64,000 nt of DNA, from the NCBI RefSeq assembly GCF_002557795.1, contig NZ_CP023777.1, positions 2,613,001-2,677,000 of the forward strand. The letters run 5' to 3'. The stretch comes from Chitinophaga caeni. GTDB lineage: Bacteria; Bacteroidota; Bacteroidia; Chitinophagales; Chitinophagaceae. Under the pieces are notes generated by a model. The model had not been told where the DNA came from, searched no databases, and saw only the letters and a list, made by a program, of their open reading frames with translations. Below, one piece after another: positions 54,784 through 64,000 of this stretch (positions are counted from its first letter, which is position 1; each line of letters starts with the position of its first letter). The translations under genes were made by a program, and so were the position numbers.

Positions 54784-55300
54784 TTAATTCAAATTCCTGT
54801 AATCATTGGGGGTTATACCCGTTTTTTGTTTAAATAACCGGGAAAAATGCTGTTGATATTTAAACCCAAGTTCGGAGGCTATATCATTGATCGATTTGGA
54901 ATGATCAAAAATCTTCAATTTCGCTTCGTCGATTAATTTTGACTGTAAATAGCCTAATGCCGTATTACCGGTTTCTTTTTTTGATAATATATCCAAAATA
55001 ATTCGCTAAAAGATGCAGCGATTCTGCGCGATAAATTGCCGTGGAAAGTCCTAGTGGCCAGGGTTTGTCAAAGCAGAAATAATCATTCAATAAATTTTCA
55101 AATCGCATAGGATGTCCCTATTAACATTGCCACGGGTGATAAACTGCGGGTAATAAAAATTTTGGCAATACGATCAGTCAGAATAGCCTGATTGAAGATG
55201 ATTTGAGCATAACCGGAGATGATGCTGAAGCTTTTATCTTGCAATTTGGCAAAAGGTATCATGTTGATATAGGTAGCTTTAATTTTTCAAAATATTGAAC
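54784..55300 (-). pseudogene. AraC-family regulator, frameshifted remnant
   Basis: The 3' 70 codons (54784-54996) encode the second HTH of an AraC regulator: SINDIASELGFKYQQHFSRLF then KQKTGITPNDYR. Upstream the homology continues in other frames. RFENLLNDYFCFDKP to AESLHLLANYFGYIIKK is joined out of frame at a 7-T run (54976-54982). YPQFITRGNVNRDIL lies in a third frame (break near 55105), and FSIISGYAQIIFNQAILTDRIAK is shifted again near 55160. At least three frameshifts and a missing N-terminus make this a decayed gene. The true upstream limit is unclear. The remaining 216 bp to the sigma-factor gene hold nothing recognisable. Confidence 0.85.
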
Positions 55301-55516
55301 AGGTTAAAATTGATCAAAATATTTAGTTGATCAAATATTATCCGACCAAAATTTTTTTGCTAAACCAAACTATTTTCTTTTTTTTACAGTAAATATCAAT
55401 CAGGTCTATCCATTTTTTACAAGCAAAATCAAACGGCTATAATAGCTACGTACTTTTTCGTGCCAATGGATCATTCCATTTAAATTTCACAAAATCCCGT
55501 GACCCATATTTGAACA

Positions 55517-56083
55517 ATGAGAATGTTAGAGCTTAAATCAGATCACGAACTAATGGCGCTAATTCAAGAAGGTAATAGTGAAGCCTTCGAGGAGCTCTAT
55601 GGTCGATATTTTAAGCCCTTACTCTATTTCACCGCTAAACGAACAAATGATCTAGCAGATGCAGAAGACATTGTTCATGATGTTTTTACGAAGTTTTGGG
55701 AACGTCGATTTAAGATTGAAAATAAAAATATTTCATCTTTTTTATACCAATGCACACTGTATGCAATTTTAGATCGAATTAAAAAGCTTAAAAACAAGAA
55801 TACCGTGGTTTCGATGCTGGCTTTTAGTTATCCTCAATGTGAAGATCCTATTGAACAACAATTATTTGAGGATGAACTGAAGGCAAAGTTTGATGAAGCT
55901 ATTAATTTAAATACGTCAAAAGTTAAAGAAGTATTTAAGCTTAGGTACGAGGAAGATATGTCTTACAAAGAGATTGCCACAGCCCATGGGGTTAGTATTG
56001 AAACAGTCAAAGCCCAGGTTAAAAAAGGGTTAAAAAAAATGCGGAAGCACCTTCGGATCTTCACTACCTTCTATTTTTTTTAA
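55517..56083 (+). CDS. ECF RNA polymerase sigma factor (FecI-like, SusCD-associated)
   Basis: 188 residues. Sigma-70 region 2 is FEELYGRYFKPLLYFTAKR to DAEDIVHDVFTKFWERR. Region 4 has the HTH MSYKEIATAHGVSIETVKAQVKKGLKKM. The protein lacks extra domains. The downstream FecR anti-sigma factor and SusC with an STN domain indicate a cell-surface signalling cascade: substrate binding at SusC signals through FecR to release the sigma factor. The base composition is more AT-rich than in the first 53 kb. The gap to fecR is 202 bp. Confidence 0.93.
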   Translation: MRMLELKSDHELMALIQEGNSEAFEELYGRYFKPLLYFTAKRTNDLADAEDIVHDVFTKFWERRFKIENKNISSFLYQCTLYAILDRIKKLKNKNTVVSMLAFSYPQCEDPIEQQLFEDELKAKFDEAINLNTSKVKEVFKLRYEEDMSYKEIATAHGVSIETVKAQVKKGLKKMRKHLRIFTTFYFF

Positions 56084-56285
56084 AAAAATTCTACTCCCAG
56101 TAACCCTAAATGAAATCTCAATCGTTTTAGATTTATATTAAAAGGGTAATCAGCTCAGTTAATATGAGTAATCCATTTCATTAAACGGTTTAAATTCGGT
56201 AAGACTGAATGTATAGGCCTATAATCATATAGGCCTGTTAACATAACTAAGTTATTTGCCGTGGAGATGATACTAAAATAATTAT

Positions 56286-57518
56286 ATGGACAAAAACCAA
56301 ATTATAGAACTTTTAGAAGCATATGAAAAGGGAACTTTGTCAGAAAATCAAATTCAATCTCTGAAAAGGGCATTGATGGAAATTGATATCATGGAAGAAC
56401 ACACTTTTCATAGTATCGATCTTCAAGAATCAAAGGATAGGGTTCTTAAAAGATTGATGGAAACCGGGGTTAATCCCGGAGTATATGCCGATTCGTCGGA
56501 AGGTCATATAGAAAATCAGGGAAGGACTTCTATTTATTATATTAGAATAGCAATTGGAGCTGCAGCAAGCGTGTTGCTTTTGGTAGGGCTCATTTCACAA
56601 TTTAAGTATAAAAAAGCGATCCCTGTTCATATTGCTAAGGAATTATCTGATGTCGAACCGGCGACTTTTAAAGCACGTTTAACCATTAACAATTCAGCAA
56701 AATCATACAAACTAACAGGGAGTGTTAAAGATTCCATTGCGATGGTAAATGGCGCTTTAGTAAAAGCTCCATCCCCTAATACTATTGTTTACCAATCCTA
56801 TGAAAATCTATCAGAAAATCAAATACCAAGCATAAATACTATATCGACTCCGAGGGGAGGAACTTACAATGTGACATTGGGTGATGGAACAGAAGTCATG
56901 CTTAATGCAGCATCTTCAATTACGTTCCCGGTTCCTTTTGAACAAGACAAAAGGGAAGTGACTATTACGGGTGAGGTATTCTTCAAAGTAAAGCATCAAT
57001 TACTCGAGGGAAACGCCATGTCCAAGCCTTTCATTGTTAAGGCGCAAGTTGCCACTGGGCAAGTTCAGAATATTAAGGTCCTGGGTACACATTTCAATGT
57101 GCTGGCTCGGCCAAATACTCCGATTACAACATCATTAGTAGAAGGAAAGGTATTAGTTACTACAAAAGCAGATGCCAAGACAATTTTACCTGGCCAGAAA
57201 TCTATATTGGTTAATGGTTCATTGGCAATCAAGAAATTAATGGAATCAGATATAGCTTGGACAAAAAATCTTTTCGAATTCCAAGATCAAACATTGGAGA
57301 CAATTATGGCGGAAGCATCCAGGTGGTATGATGTGGATATAAAATTTGAAGATAACATCAATCTAAGCCAGAAATACACCATAACATTAGAAAGGGATAA
57401 GGGACTTAAAACCTTTACAAGCATCATTGAAAATTTGGGTTTTGTTTGTAGTCTGGAAAATAGTGAGGGTGTAAAAAGTCAAGATAATCATAGAACATTG
57501 TTTATAAAAAGGAAGTAA
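56286..57518 (+). CDS. FecR-type anti-sigma factor
   Basis: 410 residues. The cytoplasmic N-terminus (1-80; LLEAYEKGTLSENQIQSL) would bind the ECF sigma factor. One TM segment lies near residues 82-104 (YYIRIAIGAAASVLLLVGLI). The periplasmic FecR domain has the signature TPRGGTYNVTLGDGTEVMLNAASSI and VLGTHFNVLARP, and ends in a DUF4974 STN-like domain (about 325-410, LFEFQDQTLETIMAEASRWY). The length is normal for Bacteroidota FecR. It transduces the signal from the SusC STN domain encoded 259 bp downstream. Confidence 0.94.
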   Translation: MDKNQIIELLEAYEKGTLSENQIQSLKRALMEIDIMEEHTFHSIDLQESKDRVLKRLMETGVNPGVYADSSEGHIENQGRTSIYYIRIAIGAAASVLLLVGLISQFKYKKAIPVHIAKELSDVEPATFKARLTINNSAKSYKLTGSVKDSIAMVNGALVKAPSPNTIVYQSYENLSENQIPSINTISTPRGGTYNVTLGDGTEVMLNAASSITFPVPFEQDKREVTITGEVFFKVKHQLLEGNAMSKPFIVKAQVATGQVQNIKVLGTHFNVLARPNTPITTSLVEGKVLVTTKADAKTILPGQKSILVNGSLAIKKLMESDIAWTKNLFEFQDQTLETIMAEASRWYDVDIKFEDNINLSQKYTITLERDKGLKTFTSIIENLGFVCSLENSEGVKSQDNHRTLFIKRK

Positions 57519-57777
57519 AGGCGATATTTCTGATCATGCATAGTATCCGTTTTATCCCTATTGTGATCCTAAGGAAGCAATAATTCTTAGCCGGAAATTG
57601 GAAGGTCTAAGAATATGATGATCAAGAGCTAACCAAAAATATTGATAATAAAAGCACCATGAATGCAAATGGTGCGACCCTAAATTGAGTCTATTCATTA
57701 TGGATGTTCTGTAGATATCATACCTATTATGAGATCTTAAGTAACAACTACTATTATTAATTCAAAAAGTCGAATGT

Positions 57778-60700
57778 ATGACTAATTACCTTCATGCCCG
57801 TTATCCGGATTGGATAACGTATGGGAGAAGCTATGCGTATTTTCAAAACATCCCCAAATCAGTGAAGAAAATAGCAGTCCTTCTTTTTATCCTCATTAAT
57901 TTTTCCTCTTTCGGGAGTTCGATAGCCAATGCACAACAGATTAATTTGGAACTAAAAAATACAAAGTTAACACAGGCATTTGCTTCAATAAGGGAGCAAA
58001 CAGGCTACTTGTTCTCCTATAAAAATGATGAGGTGGATAAGTACAACGTTACATTGTCGATAAAGAATGCGTCTATAGAACAAGCGATGGATGCATGCTT
58101 GCAGGGATTGTCATTGTCATATGATATTAAAGGAAATCTGGTGATTGTATTTTCTAAATCAAAAGAAAACTTAAATATTAATTTACAACAGGAGAAAGCA
58201 GTCTCCGGGACCATTATAGACGAAAATGGAGATCCAATAATAGGCGCAAACATTTGGGCAGAGGAAATAAATAAGGGAACAATCACAGATAATAATGGGA
58301 ATTTCACACTAGTTATTGGCAACAAAAATAGTTTAAAAATTCGGATCAGATTCATTGGGTTTATTGAACAAACTATTACTGTAAATAATTCGAAGACTGA
58401 AAAAATAATCTTGAAACGATCAAACGAACAATTAAAAGGAGTCACAATTTCAACAGGATATCAAGAAGTTTCACCTGAAAGATTTGTTGGTTCAGCTGTA
58501 ACTGTAGATAGTTCAATCCTTTCAAGAAATAATAGTGTTGATATAATATCTAGAATTGATGGTACAATTAATGGTGTCCTATTCAATAAGGTTGGAGGAA
58601 TCCCTAGGATTCAATTAAGAGGAATAAACTCCATTAAGGGAGCCTCTGACATTACTGGAAGCCCCACCCAAAATCCACTTATTATAGTTGACGATTTTCC
58701 TTACAATGGCGACATACACAATCTAAATCCGAATGACGTCGAATCGATATCAGTATTGAAAGACGCAGCAGCAACCTCAATTTGGGGAACGAGAGCCGCA
58801 AATGGAGTAATAGTAATAAAGACAAAAAAAGGACTGTACAATAAGCGAATGGCAGTATCCTTTAATTCAAATTTCTCAGTTAAAGAAAAGCCCGATTTAT
58901 CTTACTTTCCTAGGATGACAAGTTCAGAATTTATAGATGTAGAAACATACCTATTCAATCAGGGATTCTATGATATATACATCCAATATCCATTTGCAAC
59001 ACCGTTGTCACCTGTTGTAGAATTATTAAACCAAGAAAGAAACGGTACTGTAACACAGGAAGATGCGCAATCAAAAATTGAAATACTCAGACATCATGAC
59101 ATTAACAAGGATTATGAAAAATTTGTATTAAGAAATGGATTCAATGCACAGAATTTCTTAAATATCAATGGAGGTGGTTCAGAAATTGCCTATAATATTT
59201 CATTTGGTTCTGATAATGGTAAAACAAGTATTAAAGGCCCTGGTTCTGCAAATAGATACACGATTTCATCCTCTATTCAGCTTGCTCCTATAAATAAATT
59301 AAAGATTTCTGCATCAATTGACTATACAAGTAATCAGAATCGTAGTGACGGGCCGGGATATAGAATTTCACCAGGAGGTGGGAAAAGCGAAATTTATCCT
59401 TATGCAAGTCTAATAGACGAAAACGGGCTCCCCGCCTCAACCCCGAGAGATTATGCGCCCTCCTATGTCGATACTGTTGGAGGAGGAAACCTATTAGACT
59501 GGAAATATTATCCCTTAATCGAAAACGAAAGTGCGAATGTAATTCTGAATGACCAATTTACAAGGATAAAATTTGAATTAGCTGGAAAATTATTTCCAGG
59601 TTTGACGACTGCTCTTAAGTACCAATATTCCATTCAGAATTCAGAAGGAAAGAATTTTAATAGTATTGACTCATATTATGCCAGAAATGAAATTAACAAG
59701 TTTACGGAAAAAGGAACTTATAAAAACAATTTACCAATAGGCGGAATAATTGATAGAACCAATTCCAAAATTCAAAGTCAAAATATACGTGGTCAATTGA
59801 ACTATAAAAATTCATTTGGACGTCACGAAATTAATGCATTAGTAGCCGGAGAAATTAGCAGCGCTAAAAATCAAAATGACGGATCAAGGATATATGGATA
59901 TGATGAAGAAAACCTTACATACTCACAATATTTAGACTTTCAAAAGTTCTATCCTATCTTCTATGGCGGCTCTCTAAGAATCCCTAATCCCATTTCAGTT
60001 ACAAATAGAATTGACAAATTCGTATCATTCCTTGCAAATCTTTCTTACTCATACAACGAAAAATATAGCTTTTATCTAAGTGGAAGAAAAGATGGAGCTA
60101 ATATATTGGGTATTAAATCAAATAATAAATGGAAGCCATTATGGTCAGTTGGAGCCAGATGGAACATATCAAATGAAGCATTTTTTGATATCTCCACAAT
60201 AGAACGTCTAGTCCTGAGATCATCATACGGATATGCTGGAAACGTTAACAACACAATTTCATCATTAGCAACAATTACCTATTCTCCAAATAAGAATTTC
60301 CTTGGCCAACCTTACAGCACAATTGGAGGCCCCCCAAATCCAGATCTAAAGTGGGAGGAAGTTGGGACATTTAATATTGGTCTTGATTTTGGAATACTTC
60401 GCGACAGAATATCTGGTTCGATTGATTGGTATACCAAAAAATCAAACGATTTAATTTCATATGTTAAAGTCGATCGTACTTTAGGGTTCAGCAGCATAGT
60501 CAAAAACTCAGCAAACACAAAAGGAAATGGCTTTGAACTGCTATTGAACACAAAAAATTTAACAAGAGGTATAAAATGGAATACAAGCCTCAATTTTAGT
60601 TACGCAAAGACAGTAGTAACCAACTATTTCGACAATAGTATCCAAACTCCAACTAACCCAACAATCAGACAGGGGGATTTATATGACGCGTTATACGCGT

Positions 60701-61314
60701 ATATCTGGAAAGGGTTAGATCCAGCAACTGGTGACCCTCAAGGTTATTTAAATGGCAAAGTAAGCAAAGACTATAATAAAATATTTCAAGACACGGCGAA
60801 TCACCAAAAGTATATAGGTTCATCATTTCCATTATTATTTGGAAATATTCTCAATAACTTATCTTTTAAGGCATTCAACTTATCTTTTAATATAGTTTAT
60901 CGAGGAAAATACTATTTCAGAAAGCCTTCAATTAGGTATGATTATTTGTATAATAGATGGATAGGACATTCAGATTTTAGAAATCGCTGGCAAAAGCCGG
61001 GTGACGAAAAAAACACGAATGTTCCATCAATGCCATATCCTGTCAACGAATCTCGAGAAATATTTTATCAGAATTCCGAAGTTAATATTGAAAAAGGAGA
61101 CAATGCGAGGTTACAAGATATTAGATTATCATACAGTTGGATAAATAGGAAGAGTAAACCAAATCCATTTAAATCAGTGGAATTATACTTTTATGCAAAT
61201 AATCTAAACATATTTCTATTTAAACACACCAAATCGGGATATGATCCAGATTACCCAGCAGAAACAATTCCACCACTAAGAAACTTCTCGTTTGGTATTA
61301 AAGCAAATCTATAA
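57778..61314 (+). CDS. SusC/RagA TonB-linked outer-membrane transporter with STN signalling domain
   Basis: 1178 residues. After a long leader and signal peptide (VKKIAVLLFILINFSSFG, ending near ANAQ) comes an STN domain (about 60-125, LELKNTKLTQAFASIREQTGYLF). A carboxypeptidase-regulatory domain follows (about 140-215, VSGTIIDENGDPIIGANIW), then the plug (LRGINSIKGAS, PLIIVDDFPYNGDI, LKDAAATSIWGTRAANGVIV) and a C-terminal 22-stranded barrel. The STN domain links it to the upstream FecR/sigma pair. It imports a ligand, probably a peptide or glycan; the substrate is unknown, and no glycoside hydrolase is visible in the window. The 3' end is followed by susD after 10 bp. Confidence 0.95.
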   Translation: MTNYLHARYPDWITYGRSYAYFQNIPKSVKKIAVLLFILINFSSFGSSIANAQQINLELKNTKLTQAFASIREQTGYLFSYKNDEVDKYNVTLSIKNASIEQAMDACLQGLSLSYDIKGNLVIVFSKSKENLNINLQQEKAVSGTIIDENGDPIIGANIWAEEINKGTITDNNGNFTLVIGNKNSLKIRIRFIGFIEQTITVNNSKTEKIILKRSNEQLKGVTISTGYQEVSPERFVGSAVTVDSSILSRNNSVDIISRIDGTINGVLFNKVGGIPRIQLRGINSIKGASDITGSPTQNPLIIVDDFPYNGDIHNLNPNDVESISVLKDAAATSIWGTRAANGVIVIKTKKGLYNKRMAVSFNSNFSVKEKPDLSYFPRMTSSEFIDVETYLFNQGFYDIYIQYPFATPLSPVVELLNQERNGTVTQEDAQSKIEILRHHDINKDYEKFVLRNGFNAQNFLNINGGGSEIAYNISFGSDNGKTSIKGPGSANRYTISSSIQLAPINKLKISASIDYTSNQNRSDGPGYRISPGGGKSEIYPYASLIDENGLPASTPRDYAPSYVDTVGGGNLLDWKYYPLIENESANVILNDQFTRIKFELAGKLFPGLTTALKYQYSIQNSEGKNFNSIDSYYARNEINKFTEKGTYKNNLPIGGIIDRTNSKIQSQNIRGQLNYKNSFGRHEINALVAGEISSAKNQNDGSRIYGYDEENLTYSQYLDFQKFYPIFYGGSLRIPNPISVTNRIDKFVSFLANLSYSYNEKYSFYLSGRKDGANILGIKSNNKWKPLWSVGARWNISNEAFFDISTIERLVLRSSYGYAGNVNNTISSLATITYSPNKNFLGQPYSTIGGPPNPDLKWEEVGTFNIGLDFGILRDRISGSIDWYTKKSNDLISYVKVDRTLGFSSIVKNSANTKGNGFELLLNTKNLTRGIKWNTSLNFSYAKTVVTNYFDNSIQTPTNPTIRQGDLYDALYAYIWKGLDPATGDPQGYLNGKVSKDYNKIFQDTANHQKYIGSSFPLLFGNILNNLSFKAFNLSFNIVYRGKYYFRKPSIRYDYLYNRWIGHSDFRNRWQKPGDEKNTNVPSMPYPVNESREIFYQNSEVNIEKGDNARLQDIRLSYSWINRKSKPNPFKSVELYFYANNLNIFLFKHTKSGYDPDYPAETIPPLRNFSFGIKANL

Positions 61315-61324
61315 AAATAATCAC

Positions 61325-62644
61325 ATGCGCTCCAAGAACATTCAGATGATATTATTGGCTATCTGCCTATATTCTATTTCTTGCTCAGATTACCTGAATG
61401 AGAAACCAGACAAAAGTACAACAACAATAAATTCAACAAAGGATCTGCAGTCAATCCTAGACAACCTAACTTTATCGTATGATGCACTATTAACGGCAGG
61501 TTCAGATGAATATTATCTTACGAAGTCAACATATGATTCACGATCCCAACTCGATCGAAATATTTATACATGGGAGGCCAATACAGACAACATTGAAGCA
61601 TGGGCCAAAATTTACAGCTATGTATATAGAGCTAATATTGTGATCACAGAAATCAAAAGGTTCAAACAGGAAAAAGAATACGATTACTTGATGGGACAAG
61701 GGCTGTTTCTGCGGGCGTTTGCATTCTACATTGGATCACAATTATACTGCACTCCATACTCAAAAAACGCATCGAACGAATTGGGGCTTCCTTTAAGAGT
61801 TTTGCCAGATGTTGAAGTCTCTTTTGCAAGATCAACTTTGAAAGAAACTTATGACAGAATGATTAGCGATCTTAAAACATCAGAGCAATTACTTTTGAAT
61901 TCGGAATTCGCTTTAAATAGAGGGAATCACAAATCAGTCTTAGGACTGTTGGCAAGGATATACCTTTCGATGAGGGACTATGAGAATGCCTTAAAGTACT
62001 CAAGTTTGTACTTAAAGGAAAGTAGGACGTTACTAGACTATAACTCAATTAATGAAACGTCAAACCCTGCATTTCAAATTGAAAATCCTGAAACTACCTT
62101 TTATACTCTTGTCGATGGTTTTCCTGCAACGTCATTTATTGTTGACACTTCACTTTACGATTTATATAATGATAACGACCTAAGGAAAGTAATTTTCTAT
62201 TACAATGGTACAAACGGTGAAATAAAATACAAAGGAAGCTATAATGGACGATCTGGATACACGACGTTCTATGGCATTACAACTAGTGAAATATTATTAA
62301 TTCACGCGGAGTCAGCAATAAGAATGGGAGAACAAGAAACAGCATTAGATGATTTAAACTATTTACTTAGTAATCGATATAAGCATGGAACTTTCACGAA
62401 AATCACAGAAGATGACCGTAGCAAACTACTGAAAATAGCTTTAATGGAGCGTCGCAAAGAACTTGCCTTTAGAGGGCTCAGGTGGAGCGATGTAAGGCGA
62501 TTGAATTTAGAAGGTCAAAATATATCACTGTCGAGATTGATCGGCAATGAAGTTTTCACACTGCCGCCAAACGATTTACGTTGGACTTGGCTTATTCCGT
62601 CTGAAGCCATAATCTTAAATAAATGGGAGCAAAACAGGCGATAG
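61325..62644 (+). CDS. RagB/SusD-family nutrient-binding lipoprotein
   Basis: 439 residues from the ATG at 61325; a frame from 61292 overlaps susC and is less likely. Signal peptide MRSKNIQMILLAICLYSISC with the lipid-modified C20, followed by SDYLNEKPDKST, the classic SusD start. TPR-like helices include AKIYSYVYRANIVITEI and GQGLFLRAFAFYIGSQLYC, with ALMERRKELAFRGLRWSDVRRL near the C-terminus. It forms the lid over the SusC transporter at the cell surface and captures the substrate. It is co-transcribed with susC. Confidence 0.94.
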   Translation: MRSKNIQMILLAICLYSISCSDYLNEKPDKSTTTINSTKDLQSILDNLTLSYDALLTAGSDEYYLTKSTYDSRSQLDRNIYTWEANTDNIEAWAKIYSYVYRANIVITEIKRFKQEKEYDYLMGQGLFLRAFAFYIGSQLYCTPYSKNASNELGLPLRVLPDVEVSFARSTLKETYDRMISDLKTSEQLLLNSEFALNRGNHKSVLGLLARIYLSMRDYENALKYSSLYLKESRTLLDYNSINETSNPAFQIENPETTFYTLVDGFPATSFIVDTSLYDLYNDNDLRKVIFYYNGTNGEIKYKGSYNGRSGYTTFYGITTSEILLIHAESAIRMGEQETALDDLNYLLSNRYKHGTFTKITEDDRSKLLKIALMERRKELAFRGLRWSDVRRLNLEGQNISLSRLIGNEVFTLPPNDLRWTWLIPSEAIILNKWEQNRR

Positions 62645-62838
62645 GAGTAAAAAGAACTTCACTATCCCAATCGATTTTATCGGTTATTATCGATCGGGAA
62701 ATAATTTATAAAATGCATCTTTAATTAACCTAAAAAATCAAATGTCCTTATTTGCTTACCATTATTCCTCACCCCAGTTGGCAACTAAAGAAATTTAACA
62801 AAATTTCCAAATATAAATAATTTCGAAAATGCATTAGG

Positions 62839-64000
62839 ATGAAAAAAATAATTGATTATATTATTTCAGTATCGATTTTTATAATACCTGTTACTTCGTT
62901 CTCACAAGAAAATAAATCGTTAATTCCCCAGCAATTACAAATTGGAAGTCATGTTCCAGAATTTATAATTAGCTATTTCATGAATCAAGATGGAATCGTT
63001 ACAAATATATATCAACAAAAAAATAGACTTCTACAATTCAAGGAAAAACTAATAATCTTGGACTTCTGGACTACCACATGTTCAAGTTGCATCAAAGGGT
63101 TTCCAAAATTAGAAAGATTGCAAAAAGAGTTTGACGGAAAAATTCAGATATTCTTGGTAAACAATTACGATGATAGTTCTAAAATACGCAAATGGATAGA
63201 GTATTATAAAATCGAGAATAAACGAAGTCCAATTCCTAATAATATACCAATCATTTTTTCCACCCCAAAATTTGAAGAGTATTTTCCAATTAAATTTGAA
63301 ATTGGATACAACGTTTGGATTGGCAAAAGTGGAAAAGTCATTCTTAGGGGAATACCGAACAATACCAATGAAAAAAAAATCAAACAGTATCTATTGGGAG
63401 AAGAAATTACATTTATTACAGACAAAGCACGGGGTATTTATAATAGCAAGCGTCCGTATTTTTCTAATTTTAAATCCAAAACAGTTCAACAATCTTCAAT
63501 AATTGACAAGTTTAGTTCGGATTTTGCCAATCCATATGGATATTCAACCGAGGGTATCCTTGATTCAATAAATTGTACATCAAGAAATACATACTTAAAC
63601 TTGTCAATTGAAACCCTTTATAAAATCGCATTTCGGCCGACATTAAGAAGGAGTGACTCAATAATCGATTTTCTTCAACCTATAATTGACCTGCCAGATA
63701 AATCAGAAGTAAGTACCAATCCAAGCACTGTAGATAGAGAAATAACTGATGAATCCTTAATTAATACATGCTTCATATATGAGCAAATTGTGCCGCTAAG
63801 TTATAGTGATTCATTAAAAAAGGACTTAATGATCCGAGATCTTAATCTTTACTTTGAAAATAAAAAAGGAATAAAAGGAGAAGTTCGAGAAGTTAAATCT
63901 CACTACTTTAAACTATCTATAATTGATTCAATTTATTCAGAGAGTTCTTCGATTTCCGAATCACTAAAATTTGAAACTAGAAAAAATGGTAAAAAATATA
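62839..64000 (+). CDS. TlpA-like thioredoxin-fold protein, 3' end outside window
   Basis: 387 residues visible and still open at the window end. Signal peptide MKKIIDYIISVSIFIIPVTS. A redoxin domain (about 35-190) has the active site WTTTCSSC at residues 78-84, IKGFPKLERLQKEF, and NVWIGKSGKVILRGIP. The remaining 190 or more residues are polar and not recognised, so the protein is far longer than a simple TlpA. Thioredoxin-like proteins after SusCD pairs are common in Chitinophaga and Pedobacter relatives. A periplasmic disulfide role is inferred. The gap after susD is 194 bp. Confidence 0.85.
   Translation, partial: MKKIIDYIISVSIFIIPVTSFSQENKSLIPQQLQIGSHVPEFIISYFMNQDGIVTNIYQQKNRLLQFKEKLIILDFWTTTCSSCIKGFPKLERLQKEFDGKIQIFLVNNYDDSSKIRKWIEYYKIENKRSPIPNNIPIIFSTPKFEEYFPIKFEIGYNVWIGKSGKVILRGIPNNTNEKKIKQYLLGEEITFITDKARGIYNSKRPYFSNFKSKTVQQSSIIDKFSSDFANPYGYSTEGILDSINCTSRNTYLNLSIETLYKIAFRPTLRRSDSIIDFLQPIIDLPDKSEVSTNPSTVDREITDESLINTCFIYEQIVPLSYSDSLKKDLMIRDLNLYFENKKGIKGEVREVKSHYFKLSIIDSIYSESSSISESLKFETRKNGKKY

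Overview
The window comes from a Bacteroidota chromosome, most likely a Chitinophaga-like member of the Chitinophagaceae. Evidence: many TAnnTTTG -7 promoter boxes with almost no Shine-Dalgarno sites, an ECF sigma / FecR / SusC / SusD locus, a CusA protein fused to its outer-membrane channel, DUF1343 and DUF4136 proteins, and a SlyD-like FKBP next to PepT. Genus placement is inferred from gene content only. No rRNA, tRNA, CRISPR array, transposase or phage gene was seen.

Layout. 1-8.2 kb: glycine decarboxylase GcvP (3' end outside the window), a YkgJ-type Cys-cluster protein, an MFS exporter, a lipoprotein soluble-sugar-dehydrogenase homologue and a Prc/Tsp protease. 8.3-10.9 kb: OxyR with both redox cysteines and a secreted coiled-coil protein of unknown function, bracketed by two palindromic repeat loci. 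11.1-17.3 kb: a metal-efflux operon (His-rich leader protein, CusA-CusC fusion, CusB-like adaptor). 17.3-20.9 kb: a glycosyltransferase/methyltransferase pair, an 850-bp block of 320-bp direct repeats and a secreted orphan. 21-29.5 kb: a nearly complete C5 haem pathway, with hemA-C-D-E-F-B-L on the minus strand and hemH divergent. 29.6-32.5 kb: three-gene proton-translocating transhydrogenase. 32.5-52.8 kb: housekeeping genes (rRNA methyltransferase, fmt, NamZ-like, FKBP, pepT, exbB/exbD, prmC, ribD, yigZ, 3-hydroxyacyl-CoA dehydrogenase, mrp, paiB-like, pyrF, acyl-CoA dehydrogenase, apbE). 52.9-55.3 kb: envelope proteins, a tandem-repeat array ending in a palindrome, and a decayed AraC regulator. 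55.5-64 kb: a visibly AT-richer locus with an ECF sigma factor, FecR, SusC, SusD and a TlpA-like thioredoxin cut by the window end; it looks like a separately acquired nutrient-uptake module.

The most unusual signal is non-coding. Three intergenic loci (8.35, 9.52 and 54.63 kb) carry perfect 22-24 bp palindromes with the same TCGCGA centre. Their arms differ in sequence from locus to locus but stay self-complementary, and copies or part-copies of the arm are tandemly repeated alongside. A second family of 320-bp direct repeats at 18.9-19.8 kb also carries arm-paired hairpins. These are candidates for an undescribed extragenic repeat system.
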